Source: Phytophthora sp. 'mugwort'
Lineage: Eukaryota > Oomycota > Peronosporomycetes > Peronosporales > Peronosporaceae
Direction: 5' to 3'
Assembly: GCA_033558025.1 (NCBI GenBank)
Contig: JAUCEF010000002.1
Span: forward strand, 2,108,001-2,172,000
DNA length: 64,000 nt
A program made the position numbers and the translations under genes. Each line of letters opens with the position of its first letter. Positions within the stretch are counted from its first letter, which is position 1. This document shows, piece after piece, positions 1 to 10,401 of this stretch. The notes under the pieces are model-generated. The model worked only from the letters and a program-made list of their open reading frames with translations, was not told the DNA's origin and ran no database searches.

Positions 1-10
1 ACCCTCAATA
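1..10 (-). repeat. Terminal remnant of an antisense family A LTR
   Basis: The first ten bases, ACCCTCAATA, equal the end of every antisense family A LTR in the window (for example at 5702-6044 and 23660-24002). They are followed directly by A pol sequence, so an A LTR probably continues to the left of the window. Confidence 0.6.
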
Positions 11-1130
11 GCCTGGAACTGGTCAAGGCGATCTACGGTCTCAAGCAAGCTTCGCGCGTGTGGAACGAGACCTTCGACGAGTTCGTGTGCTCCATCGGCT
101 TTCAAGTATCGGCGTTCGACCCGTGCCTCTACATCAAGATCGTTGACGGTCACTGCGTGCTAGTGCTGGTCTACGTGGATGACGTGCTGATTACCGGAAG
201 TTCACCCGAACTGATCTCACGCACGAAGACCGACCTCAAGACACGCTTCGAGATGACCGACAGCGGGAAGTGTGCCTTTGTCTTGGGGATCGAGCTGGTC
301 GACAACGCTGACGGCAGTGTAACAATGTGCCAACGGCGCTACGTGGACGACATTCTCAAGCGTTTCGGCATGGATGACTGCAAGGCTGTGGTAAGTCCCG
401 CGGATTTGAGCTCTCGACTGGTTCCAAGCAACGCGCCGACCAAGATCAACGTTCCCTTTCGTGAAGCTGTGGATGCACTCATGCACTTGATGACTGCGAC
501 GCGACCAGATATCGCTTTCGCCGTGGGATATGTGTCGCGCTTCATGGAAAACCCTCAAGTCGAGCACTGGGTTGCAGTGAAGCGAATCCTCCGTTATTTA
601 CAAGGGACCAAGTCGCATGGAATCTGCTTCAAACCCGGTGACAAGGTGGACTTTCGCGGCTACTCAGACGCAGACTGGGCCGGCGACCATTCCGATCGCG
701 TCAACTTCGCTATACGTTCATTTTGATGGGCGCGCCAGTCAGTTGGAGAAGCAAGAAACAGTCAAGTGTGTCGCTATCCACGAGCGAAGCGGAATACATC
801 GCGCTCAGTCTGGCCGTCCAAGAAGGCAAGTGGATTCATCGCCTGTTGTGCGAGATTTTGACGGCAGCGAACGAATTGGGGCCAGAGCTCAAGATCCGCG
901 AAGACAACCAGTCGTGCATCAAGATGACGAAGAGCCCAGTGAACCATGGTCGCGCCAAGCACATCGACATCAAGTATTATCACATCCGTGATGAGGTCAA
1001 GCGCGGCGAAGTCAAGCTCGAGTATTGTGAGACTTCAATCATGCTCGCGGACATCATGACCAAGGCACTGCCAGGACCGCGCCACATGGATCTGACGGCG
1101 TCCCTCGGAATCCACGCGTGTTCGCATTGA
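11..1130 (+). pseudogene. Family A Gag-Pol, 3' fragment (RT to RNase H), frameshifted
   Basis: This covers roughly residues 973-1346 of the A polyprotein: the reverse transcriptase from the YGLKQAS motif through the YVDD catalytic box, then RNase H with its SDADWAG, SEAEY and EDNQSC motifs. Compared with intact A copies, 4 bp are missing near 690-715, just after SDADWAGD, so the C-terminal half is in another frame (it resumes at MGAPVSW near 725). It carries A'-like residues (IKIVDG, VLITGSS, TKTDL), so it belongs to the older A' branch. The stop codon lies in the purine-rich tract before the LTR at 1138. Not functional. Confidence 0.9.
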
Positions 1131-1137
1131 GGGGGCG

Positions 1138-1480
1138 TATTGACGGTTGCCGGGTTTTGGTACTGTGTAACAGTAACCGGTTAACCCGAACCGGTCCAAC
1201 ACGATCCCGCGATGTTTACGGTACGTTGTTTACGCAACCGATGATTAGACGAGTAGGATGATTGGACGAGTGCGGAGTGTTGGTGATTGGATGCACCAAA
1301 TGATTGGATGCAGGGCTGCATATCTATGTGGTAGACTAGGTAGTGTAAGCTCCGATAAATCAATCACTTTCGAATCTTCCTTTTTCAGCTCAAGTGGTCT
1401 TCACTCCGGTCCTCGCACCCAAGTGCAGAACTCCCTCCGCTCAACCTAAGCCTCGCGTCAAGACCTCAACACCTTTATCA
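1138..1480 (+). repeat. Family A LTR (3' LTR of the preceding fragment)
   Basis: A full 343-bp A LTR running from TATTGACGG to CCTTTATCA. It directly follows the polypurine tract TGAGGGGGCG (1128-1137) of the preceding pol fragment. Its right flank at 1481 is antisense family B integrase, so this A element landed inside a B copy. Confidence 0.92.
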
Positions 1481-3273
1481 GGCGGCGTGAACTTCTGCAT
1501 GATACCACGGTCCGCACAGAACTTGGCCATCTCACCCGAAGTGTACTCGCCGCCGTTGTCGCTCCGCAGCATTTTCACGCGCTTGCCAGTCTGAGTTTCA
1601 GCAAACGCCACAAACTTAGCGAATTTGGCAGCCACCTCGGACTTGTTCCGCAGCAAGTACACCACACAGAAGTGCGACTTGTCGTCAATGAACGTGACAA
1701 AATAGCGCTTGCCACCAAAGGTCGGCGTCTGCATGGGACCGCATACATCACTGTGTACGACTTCCAGCACTTGCTTCGCACGGTTTGGCGACGTCTTCAT
1801 GTAGCTCACTCGCGTTTGTTTGCCGAGTGAGCATCCGTCGCACAGCTCCCACTGCTTCACCGACGCCATGTCGATACCAACACCGTAGTCCTTCTTGACG
1901 ATGGCGTCTAGACCGCCATGGTCAAAGTGACCAAGTCGAAGGTGCCAGAGGTACGACGTGGTGTCCCCTTGGCGATCCTTCGAACTTGCCGCATTGGCCT
2001 CGTCAGGCATCATCGGAGTCATGCACAGCTTGAACAGTCCTTTGCCCTCACGAGCGCCGAGCTTCCACTTGAGACTCTTCGTTTCAGCGAAGCACCCGTC
2101 GCTCTCGAAGATAACTGGCCCGACGTCCTTAGTGAACCGACCAACCGAAAACAGGTTGCGCGACAGCTTCGGAATGTGCCACACGTTCGTGAGTACACCC
2201 TTCTTCATGCCGCGCGGGGTCTTCATCGACATCACAATGTCGCCGGTCCCCACAGCCTGAACCACACCGTCGTCCGCGAGATGCACGTCCACCGGAGAGA
2301 TCTTCTTGTAGTTCTTCATGTACTCCTTCGAGTACGTCATGTGCTGCGTCGCACCCGAGTCGACCAGCCACACTCCATTCGACTTGGAGGCACCCGTGTT
2401 ACCACCAACCGAGAAGAGGAAGTCGCCAAAGTCGTCTTCACTCTGCGCGGTATTCGCTCGTTGCGGCCTCTGCCGCTCCGCGTTCTCGCGGATTTCGCAC
2501 CGGACACTTGGCGATCCAATGTCCCTGCTCGCCACAGTAGTGACAGGCACTAGTCTTCTGCGCCTGCCGACCCTTGCGCTTGTTGTCGCTTGTCATGAAC
2601 GCTTGACCTTGACCGTGCGCGGTGCCGTCCGTACCGCCACCTTGTTCCTTGCGCTTCATGTCCTCATGCAGCAGCCGAGACGTCACGAGTTCCCACGACA
2701 GTGAGTCGGCTCTCGACTCCAACGCCGTGATCAGGAACTGGTACGACTCGCTCAGACTTCCCAAAAGCGTGATCACCAAGTCGTCCTCGCTGACCGGAGC
2801 GCCCACTGCGTCGAGCTGCTCCGCCAGCGTCTTGATCTTGTTGATGTGCTCCAGCACATCTCACCTTCGTCCATCATCGCCGTGAAGAAACGTCGACGAA
2901 GAAAGAGCTTGTTGGCCAAACTCTTCTTCTCGAAGTGTCCTTCCAGTCTTGACCATGCATCATGCGCGCCACTCGCCGAGCGAACCAGCGGCAGCTGCGA
3001 ATCCTCCATCGCGAGACAGATCATCGCCAGCGCCTTGCGCGACTTCTTCCGAAAGAGCGCTTGATCCGCCGCAGTCTGGCAGTGCTCCAGCTTCACTTCC
3101 CCACTTGTCACTTCCCACAGTACGCGCTCCTCGAGCACCATCTGCATCTTGAACTTCCACGTGTGGAAGTTAGTTCCGTCGAACTTGTTGATGCGGGCGG
3201 TCGTAGTCGAAGTGGCTTCCATGGCGAAGGCGTAGTCGGGGTCTTGGTCAGGGAAGACGGGGCTTGGGCTCAT
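1481..3273 (-). pseudogene. Family B Gag-Pol, N-terminal fragment with two frameshifts
   Basis: Residues 1-597 of the B polyprotein: gag, CCHC knuckle, DSG protease, and integrase up to just before the catalytic Glu. It is cut off by the A LTR at 1480. Compared with intact B, one T is inserted near 2494 (after the CCHC region) and one base is missing near 2857 in gag, so gag and protease cannot be read as one protein. The start codon (3271-3273) lies within the primer-binding site, as in intact B copies. Confidence 0.9.
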
Positions 3274-3277
3274 AACC

Positions 3278-3630
3278 AAAAGGCTTGGTCACTTGATGGC
3301 AAAATGCAAAGTGATTGATTTAGGTCCTTAGTTCGCAAACTCCTTGCTACCTCTGAGCCTACAGTTCTACCTACTGGGTACACTCTACTGGATTCTCTAC
3401 TGGATACTGAGTTACTTCAGCCAATCAGGGAGTGCCACGTAGAGCCCATCAAGTACCCACAATCTTGTACCCACCCATGGCGTAATCGTCCGTGGCGTAA
3501 ACACCGTCCCATAAACACCGTGACGTAATCTTCGTCTCGTAATCACAGGATGATTGCGGTGCCACTGAGTGAAGGTCATACCGGTATCTACCGGTACACA
3601 GCAGCTGGTCGAGACGTCTCCTTGACAACA
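3278..3630 (-). repeat. Family B LTR (5' LTR of the preceding fragment)
   Basis: An antisense B LTR of 353 bp, one base shorter than the 354-bp norm because one C is missing from the palindromic CCGGT region near 3590. Left of it is the primer-binding site. Right of it, from 3631, is family A protease sequence. Confidence 0.92.
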
Positions 3631-4035
3631 ATTTGCAATGACAAGACCAAGTTCGCCACGCTGAATGAGCAAGACGAAGGCGAACTATCGGTAGCGGACG
3701 GAAACAAGGCCGAGATTAAGGGTGTGGGAACTATCATCGAACGAGTAGTTCTGCCCAACGGCGACGAGCGCGAGATCGAGATCAAGAACGCGCTTTACGT
3801 GCCAAATATGAGCAAAAATCTGCTTTCAGTGCCGCAGATAAACAAGCATGGCAAGTTCCAAGTGATATTTGACGGCACTGAGATGCACGTTTCGCGCAAG
3901 GACTCGAATCAAGTGGTGGCGACGGCGGATCTCGTGGATGGACTCTACTGGCTTCGCACACCTCAACGATCGGCAAATGCGGCGACAAGTGGAAGGACGG
4001 TCGATTTGCACGCGCGTATGGGTCACGCTCCAGTC
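3631..4035 (+). pseudogene. Family A Gag-Pol internal fragment (protease C-half to pre-integrase)
   Basis: An in-frame segment matching residues 307-441 of intact A. It starts two residues after the protease HH and ends inside the LHARMGH zinc-binding region of integrase. It is more divergent from the intact copies than most others here (for example [10 protein letters not shown]). It is cut on the left by a B LTR and on the right by an A LTR, so it is the oldest visible host layer at this end of the nest. Confidence 0.88.
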
Positions 4036-4379
4036 TAATAAGGGTTGCCGGGTTTTGGTACTGTGTGCCAGTAACCGGTTAACCCGAACCGGTCCAACAC
4101 GATCCCGCGATGTTTACGGTACGTTGTTTACGCAACCGATGATTAGACGAGTAGGATGATTGGACGAGTGCGGAGTGTTGGTGATTGGATGCACCAAATG
4201 ATTGGATGCAGGGCTGCATATCTATGTGGTAGACTAGGTAGTGTAAGCTCCGATAAATCAATCACTTTCGAATCTTCCTTCTTCAGCTCAAGTGGTCTTC
4301 ACTCCGGTCCTCGCACCCAAGTGCAGAACTCCCTTCGCTCCGTCCAAGCTTCACTTATCAAGATCCATACCTTTTATCA
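4036..4379 (+). repeat. Family A LTR, variant, 5' LTR of element E1
   Basis: A 344-bp LTR whose first bases read TAATAAGGG instead of TATTGAGGG. Its 3' end (CAAGATCCATACC) resembles the A' LTR, so it is an A/A' intermediate. The primer-binding site follows at 4380. Confidence 0.9.
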
Positions 4380-4383
4380 GGTT

Positions 4384-5701
4384 ATGAGCCCAAGCACCAT
4401 GTCCTCTGCCCAAGACGTCTCGACCAAGGTCTCCATCGACAAGTTCAACGGAGACAACTACGCGACGTGGAACCGCTACATGCGTGGCGTGTTCCTGACC
4501 AAGTCGACGTGGCATGTGGTGAATCGGGAAACGTCTCCATCCTTTACGGACTCCCGGGCCAAGGACGACTACGTCAAGTCGAGCAACATCGCTTTCGGAC
4601 TGATGTTGCTCCACATGGACGCTGACTACCATCACGTGGTCGATGACTGCGAGGAAGCCTGGGTCGCGTGGACGCGCTTGAAGACGCTTACGGTGGATCG
4701 CAGAAGGCTGGTCGCATCTACCTGAAGCGCCAACTCTTCAGCATGGAGATGTCGGAAGGCGGCAATGTCTTGCACCATTGCAACGAAGTCCTGAACATCA
4801 GCGCCAAGCTTAGCAGCATCGGCGCCAAGATGGAGGACGAGGACGTGGCGATCTGCTTGCTGCGCAGTCTCCCCAAGAGCTACGAGAACGTCGTGCTGAA
4901 CTTGGAGATGAGCAGCGCTGAACTGCGGTCGCAAGACGTCGTGAAGGTGCTCACGAATGAGCACATCAAGAGACAAGGCGAGAAGACGGCGACGGTGAAG
5001 ACGGAGAACGCGGCCAAGGCGTTCAACACCGACCGTGAGCCTCGCCAATGCACGTACTGCGGAAAATTGGGGCATGTCATTGACAAGTGCTGGACCAAGC
5101 AGAAGGACGAGAACCGAGGGCCAAGACGCGGCGGCAACGGCCGTGGACGCGGGGCCAACAACATCCAGTGGAGAAACGACAGCGACGGCTACGACAACGA
5201 CTACGATCGAGTGGCGTTCGCGGTTTCCTTGGAATGTGGAGTTTCGACGGACAAGAATGTGTCCGGGATGTGGGCGGTTGACAGCGGTGCCACGCACCAT
5301 ATTTGCAACGACAAGTCCAAGTTCGCCAATTTGATCGAGCGAAATGAAGGCGAACTTTCGGTGGCCGATGGCAACAAGGCTGCCATCAAGGGTGTGGGGA
5401 CCATCGTCGAAAGAGTGGTCCTGCCTAACGGCGACGAGCGCGAGATCGAGATCAAGAACGCGCTTTACGTGCCAAATATGAGCAAGAATCTGCTTTCAGT
5501 GCCGCAGATAAACAAGCATGGCAAGTTCCAAGTGGTATTTGACGGCACTGAGATGCACGTTTCGCGCAAGGACTCGAATCAAGTGGTGGCGACGGCGGAT
5601 CTCGTGGATGGACTCTACTGGCTTCGCACACCTCAGCGATCGGCAAATGCGGCGACAAGTGGAAGGACGGTCGATTTGCACGCGCGTATGGGTCACGCTC
5701 C
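4384..5701 (+). pseudogene. Family A Gag-protease fragment of element E1, frameshifted and truncated
   Basis: Starts at the ATG inside the primer-binding site (4380-4395) and runs through gag, CCHC knuckle and DSG protease to the LHARMGHAP motif. A 1-bp deletion at about 4688 (CGCTTACGG instead of CGCTGTACGG) breaks gag. It stops at 5701, where antisense element E2 begins. The last five bases, GCTCC, recur at 63806-63810, where the rest of the same reading frame resumes. This suggests E1 was split by everything in between. Confidence 0.88.
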
Positions 5702-6044
5702 TGATAAAGGTGTTGAGGTCTTGAAGCGAGGCTTGGGTTGAGCGGAGGGAGTTCTGCACTTAGGTGCGGGGACCGGAGTGAAGACCACTTGAGCTGAAGA
5801 AGGAAGATTCGAAAGTGATTGATTTATCGGAGCTTACACTACCTAGTCTACCACATAGATATGCAGCCCTGCATCCAATCATTTGGTGCATCCAATCACC
5901 AACACTCCGCACTCGTCAAATCATCCTACTCGTCTAATCATCGGTTGCGTAAACAACGTACCGTAAACATCGCGGGATCGTGTTGGACCGGTTCGGGTTA
6001 ACCGGTTACTGGTACACAGTACCAAAACCTGGCAACCCTCAATA
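5702..6044 (-). repeat. Family A LTR (3' LTR of E2)
   Basis: A 343-bp antisense A LTR, from TGATAAAGG on the left to CCCTCAATA on the right. The polypurine tract of E2 adjoins it. Confidence 0.93.
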
Positions 6045-6051
6045 CGCCCCC

Positions 6052-9000
6052 TCAATGCGAACACGCGTGGATTCCGAGGGACGCCGTCAGATCCATGTGG
6101 CGCGGTCCTGGCAGTGCCTTGGTCATGATGTCCGCCAGCATGATAGAAGTCTCGCAGTACTCGAGCTTGACTTCGCCGCGCTTGACCTCATCACGGATGT
6201 GATGGTACTTGATGTCGATGTGCTTGGCGCGACCATGGTTCACTGGGTTCTTCGTCATCTTGATGCACGACTGGTTGTCTTCGCGGATCTTAAGCTCGGG
6301 TCCAGTCTCGTTGGCAGCCGCCAAAATCTCGCATAGCAGGCGATGAATCCACTTGCCTTCTTGGATCGCCAGACTGAACGCGATGTATTCCGCCTCGCTC
6401 GTAGACAGCGAAACACTTGACTGCTTCTTGCTTCCCCAGCTCACTGGCGCACCCATCAGCATGAATGTGTAGCCGGAAGTCGACTTGCGGTCCGCGAGGT
6501 CGCCAGCCCAGTCCGCATCCGAATACCCACGAAAGTCGATCTTGTTGCCTGGCTTGAAACAGATTCCATGCGTCTTGGTGCCTTGTAGATAGCGAAAAAT
6601 GCGCTTGACCGCAACCCAGTGTTCCTCTTGGGGGTTCTCCATGAAGCGCGATACATAGCCTACTGCGTACGCGATATCCGGGCGAGTAGCAGTCATCAAG
6701 TGCATGAGGGCACCCACAGCTTCGCGAAACGGAGCGTTCACCTTGGTCGCTGCGTCACTTGGAACCAGTCGAGTGCTCATGTCTACCGGACTCACCACAG
6801 CCTTGCACTCGTCCATACCGAAACGCTTCAGGATATCATCCACATAACGCCGCTGGCACATCGTCACGCTGCCGTCCGGGCCATCCACCAGCTCGATTCC
6901 AAGGACGAACACACACTTGCCACTGTCAGTCATTTCGAAGCGTGTCTTGAGGTCGTTCTTCGTGCGTGAGATCAGCTCGGGTGAACTTCCGGTGACCAAC
7001 ACATCGTCCACGTAGACCAGCACGAGCACACAGTGGCCATCGACAACCTTGATATAGAGGCACGGGTCGAAGGCTGAAACTTGAAAACCGATAGAACACA
7101 CGAATTCGTCGAAGGTCTCGTTCCATACGCGCGAAGCTTGCTTGAGACCGTAAATCGCCTTCACCAATTCCAGGCAGTCGAAATCACCATCCAGCTCGAC
7201 GCCTTCAGGAACCACGCAGAACACCAACTCCTTCATGACGCCGTACAGAAATGCCGTTACCACGTCGAGTTGGTCGAGGGGCCAGTCGAAATACTTGGCA
7301 ATCGCGATGACCATGCGCAGCGTCACGTACTTGACCACGGGCGAGAACGTCTCCGTGTAGTCGATGCCGTACTTTTGCTTGAAACCCTTGGCCACCAGGC
7401 GCGCCTTGTACTTCTCGATCGATCCGTCGGCTTTGCGCTTAATCTTGAACACCCACTTGGTGCCGATGGCGCGTTGTCCGTTAGGCAACTTGGCAGCACG
7501 AAACACACCACGAAGGCGCATCGACTTTAACTCAGCACGAATCGCCTTGCGCCAGTGCAGTTGGTCCGGGCCGTTGACCGCTTCTTGGAATGTCGACGGC
7601 TCCGATAAGTCCACGGCTGCTTCGACCGCGTTGGCACTTGCACGCCAAAACACAGATGGAGTCGATTCTTCATCTTGGTCTCCAGACTTTTCTTCTTCAT
7701 CTGCGTCTGTTCGGTGCGGAGGGGAGTAGTTCGGCGCACTTGCTTCTTCCAGTCCAGGTCGATGACGCACAGCTCGCGGTTTTCTGGCAGCTTCATCTTC
7801 GTCACTCGGGCGGCTCTTGCGCTTCCCTGCCTGTTTGTACTCCGTCTGGCGCGGACCATCATCGTCGATGTCGAGCGAGTCGAAGTCCAGGTCGTCGACA
7901 TCTTCATCAGAAATCGACGGTGAAAATCCAAAGGTCGATTCATCGAAGTTGACATCGCGACTGATGACCACCTGCCCCGCCTCGATGTCATAAAGTCGAT
8001 ACGCCTTGGACACTTCTTCGTAACCCAGAAACAATTCGGCGCGAGCCTTGGGATCCCACTTGAGTCGCTTCTCCTTCGGAGTCAGGATGTACGTCCGACA
8101 GCCGAAAACACGCATGTGCTTCACACTCGGCTTGGACTTGTAGACGATCTCGAACGGAGTCTTGTGCTCGATCTTGGGTGACGGCAGGCGGTTCTTCACA
8201 TAGATCGCCGTCATTGCCGCCTCAGCCCAGAAACACTTGTCCAGCTTGGCGTGATGCAACATGCTGCGGCCGATCGTGACGATAGTTCGGATGGCTCGCT
8301 CTGCCGTGCCGTTGGTCTGGTGCGCGTACGGAACCGTGGTTTGCTGCTCGATGCCTTCGTCTTCGTAAAAATCCTTGAGCGAGTTAGTCGCAAACTCACG
8401 AGCTCCGTCGTGCCGCACAAACTTGACCTTCTTGCCGAACTGCGTCTGCACCTTCATGATGTATGTCTTGATGCAGTCTTCACTTTCCGACTTGGCACGC
8501 AGACAGAAACCCTTCATGCATCCGCTGGCTTCGTCCACGATCAGGAGCACGTACTTGCTGCCGCCAAGCGAGTTTTCCTCCATGGGTCCGCAGATGTCGA
8601 AGTGGAGCAGCTCAAATGTGTCGTAGCGACGCTTGTCACGGTTGCTTGGGAATGGTTTTTGGACCATTTTGCCTTGCTGGCAACCACGACACACACTTGG
8701 TCCACTCGACTTGGAAGGTGCTTTCGCGTCCTTGATCATCTTGGTGTCGACCATCTTGCGAAGAACCTCGACTGGAGCGTGACCCATACGCGCGTGCAAA
8801 TCGACCGTCCTTCCACTTGTCGCCGCATTTGCCGATCGCTGAGGTGTGCGAAGCCAGTAGAGTCCGTCCACGAGATCCGCCGTCGCCACCACTTGATTCG
8901 AGTCCTTGCGCGAAACGTGCATCTCAGTGCCGTCAAATACCACTTGGAACTTGCCATGCTTGTTTATCTGCGGCACTGAAAGCAGATTCTTGCTCATATT

Positions 9001-10047
9001 TGGCACGTAAAGCGCGTTCTTGATCTCGATCTCGCGCTCGTCGCCGTTAGGCAGGACCACTCTTTCCACGATGGTCCCCACACCCTTGATGGCAGCCTTG
9101 TTGCCATCGGCCACCGAAAGTTCGCCTTCACTTCGCTCGATTAAATTGGCGAACTTGGACTTGTCGTTGCAAATATGGTGCGTGGCACCGCTGTCGACCG
9201 CCCACATCCCGGACACATTCTTGTCCGTCGAAACTCCACATTCCAGGGAAACCGCGAACGCCACTCGATCGTAGTCGTTGTCGTAGCCGTCGCTGTCGTT
9301 TCTCCACTGGATGTTGTTGGCCCCGCGTCCACGGCCGTTGCCGCCGCGTCTTGGCCCTCGGTTCTCGTCCTTCTGCTTGTTCCAGCACTTGTCAATGACA
9401 TGCCCCAATTTTCCGCAGTACGTGCATTGGCGAGGCTCACGGTCGGTGTTGAACGCCTTGGCCGCGTTCTCAGTCTTCACCGTCGCCGTCTTCTCGCCTT
9501 GTCGCTTGATATGCTCGTTCGTGAGCACCTTCACGACGTCTTGCGTCTTCAGCTCGGCGCTACTCATCTCCAAGTTCAGTACGACGTTCTCGTAGCTCTT
9601 GGGGAGACTGCGCAGCAAGCAGATCGCCATGTCCTCGTCCTCCATCTTGGCGCCGATGCTGCTGAGCTTGGCGCTGATGTTCAGGACATCATTGCAATGA
9701 TGCAACACATTGCCGCCTTCCGACATCTCCATGCTGAAGAGCTGTCGCTTGAGGTAGATGCGTCCAGCCTTCTGCGATCCACCGTAAGCGTCTTCAAGCG
9801 CGTCCACGCGACCCAGGCTTCCTCGCAGTCATCGACCACGTGATGGTAGTCAGCGTCCATGTGGAGCAACATCAGTCCGAAAGCGATGTTGCTCGACTTG
9901 ACATACTCGTCCTTGGCCCGGGAGTCCGTAAAGGATGGAGACGTTTCCCGATTCACCACATGCCACGTCGACTTGGTCAGGAACACGCCACGCATGTAGC
10001 GGTTCCACGTCGCGTAGTTGTCTCCGTTGAACTTGTCGATGGAGACC
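6052..10047 (-). pseudogene. Family A Gag-Pol polyprotein of E2, 5'-truncated with gag frameshift
   Basis: All protease, integrase, reverse transcriptase and RNase H motifs are present in one frame from about 9807 down to the stop at 6052. Gag before that is out of frame because of a 1-bp deletion near 9786. This is the same deletion as in the E1 fragment near 4688. Gag residues 1-15 are missing because a B LTR begins at 10048. Protein not expected to be made from its own start. Confidence 0.9.
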
Positions 10048-10401
10048 AAAAGGCTTGGTCACTTGATGGCAAAATGCAAAGTGATTGATTTAGGTCCTTA
10101 GTTCGCAAACTCCTTGCTACCTCTAAGCCTACAGTTCTACCTACTGGGTACACTCTACTGGATTCTCTACTGGATACTGAGTTACTTCAGCCAATCAGGG
10201 AGTGCCACGTAGAGCCCATCATGTACCCACAATCTTGTACCCACTCATGGCGTAATCGTCCGTGGCGTAAACACCGTCCCATAAACACCGTGACGTAATC
10301 TTCGTCTCGTAATCACAGGATGATTGCGGTGCCACTGAGTGAAGGTCATACCGGTATCCTACCGGTATACAGCAGCTGGTCGAGACGTCTCCTTGACAAC
10401 A
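10048..10401 (-). repeat. Family B LTR (3' LTR of B1)
   Basis: A 354-bp antisense LTR. The last 13 sense codons and stop of the B1 polyprotein lie inside it (stop at 10359-10361). Confidence 0.94.

Larger units (their letters stand above)
5702..10047 (-). mobile_element. Family A retrotransposon E2, 5' end lost
   Basis: An antisense A element with a 3' LTR at 5702-6044, a polypurine tract at 6045-6054, and coding sequence back to residue 16 of gag. A family B LTR then replaces its first 15 codons, primer-binding site and 5' LTR. Its left target duplication GCTCC (5697-5701) has its partner at 63806-63810. Confidence 0.88.

Noticed and set aside
1181..1363. 60-codon open frame found in almost every A LTR
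   Set aside because: It lies in the regulatory part of the LTR, has no domain, overlaps dyads and ATTGG boxes, and repeats only because the LTR repeats.
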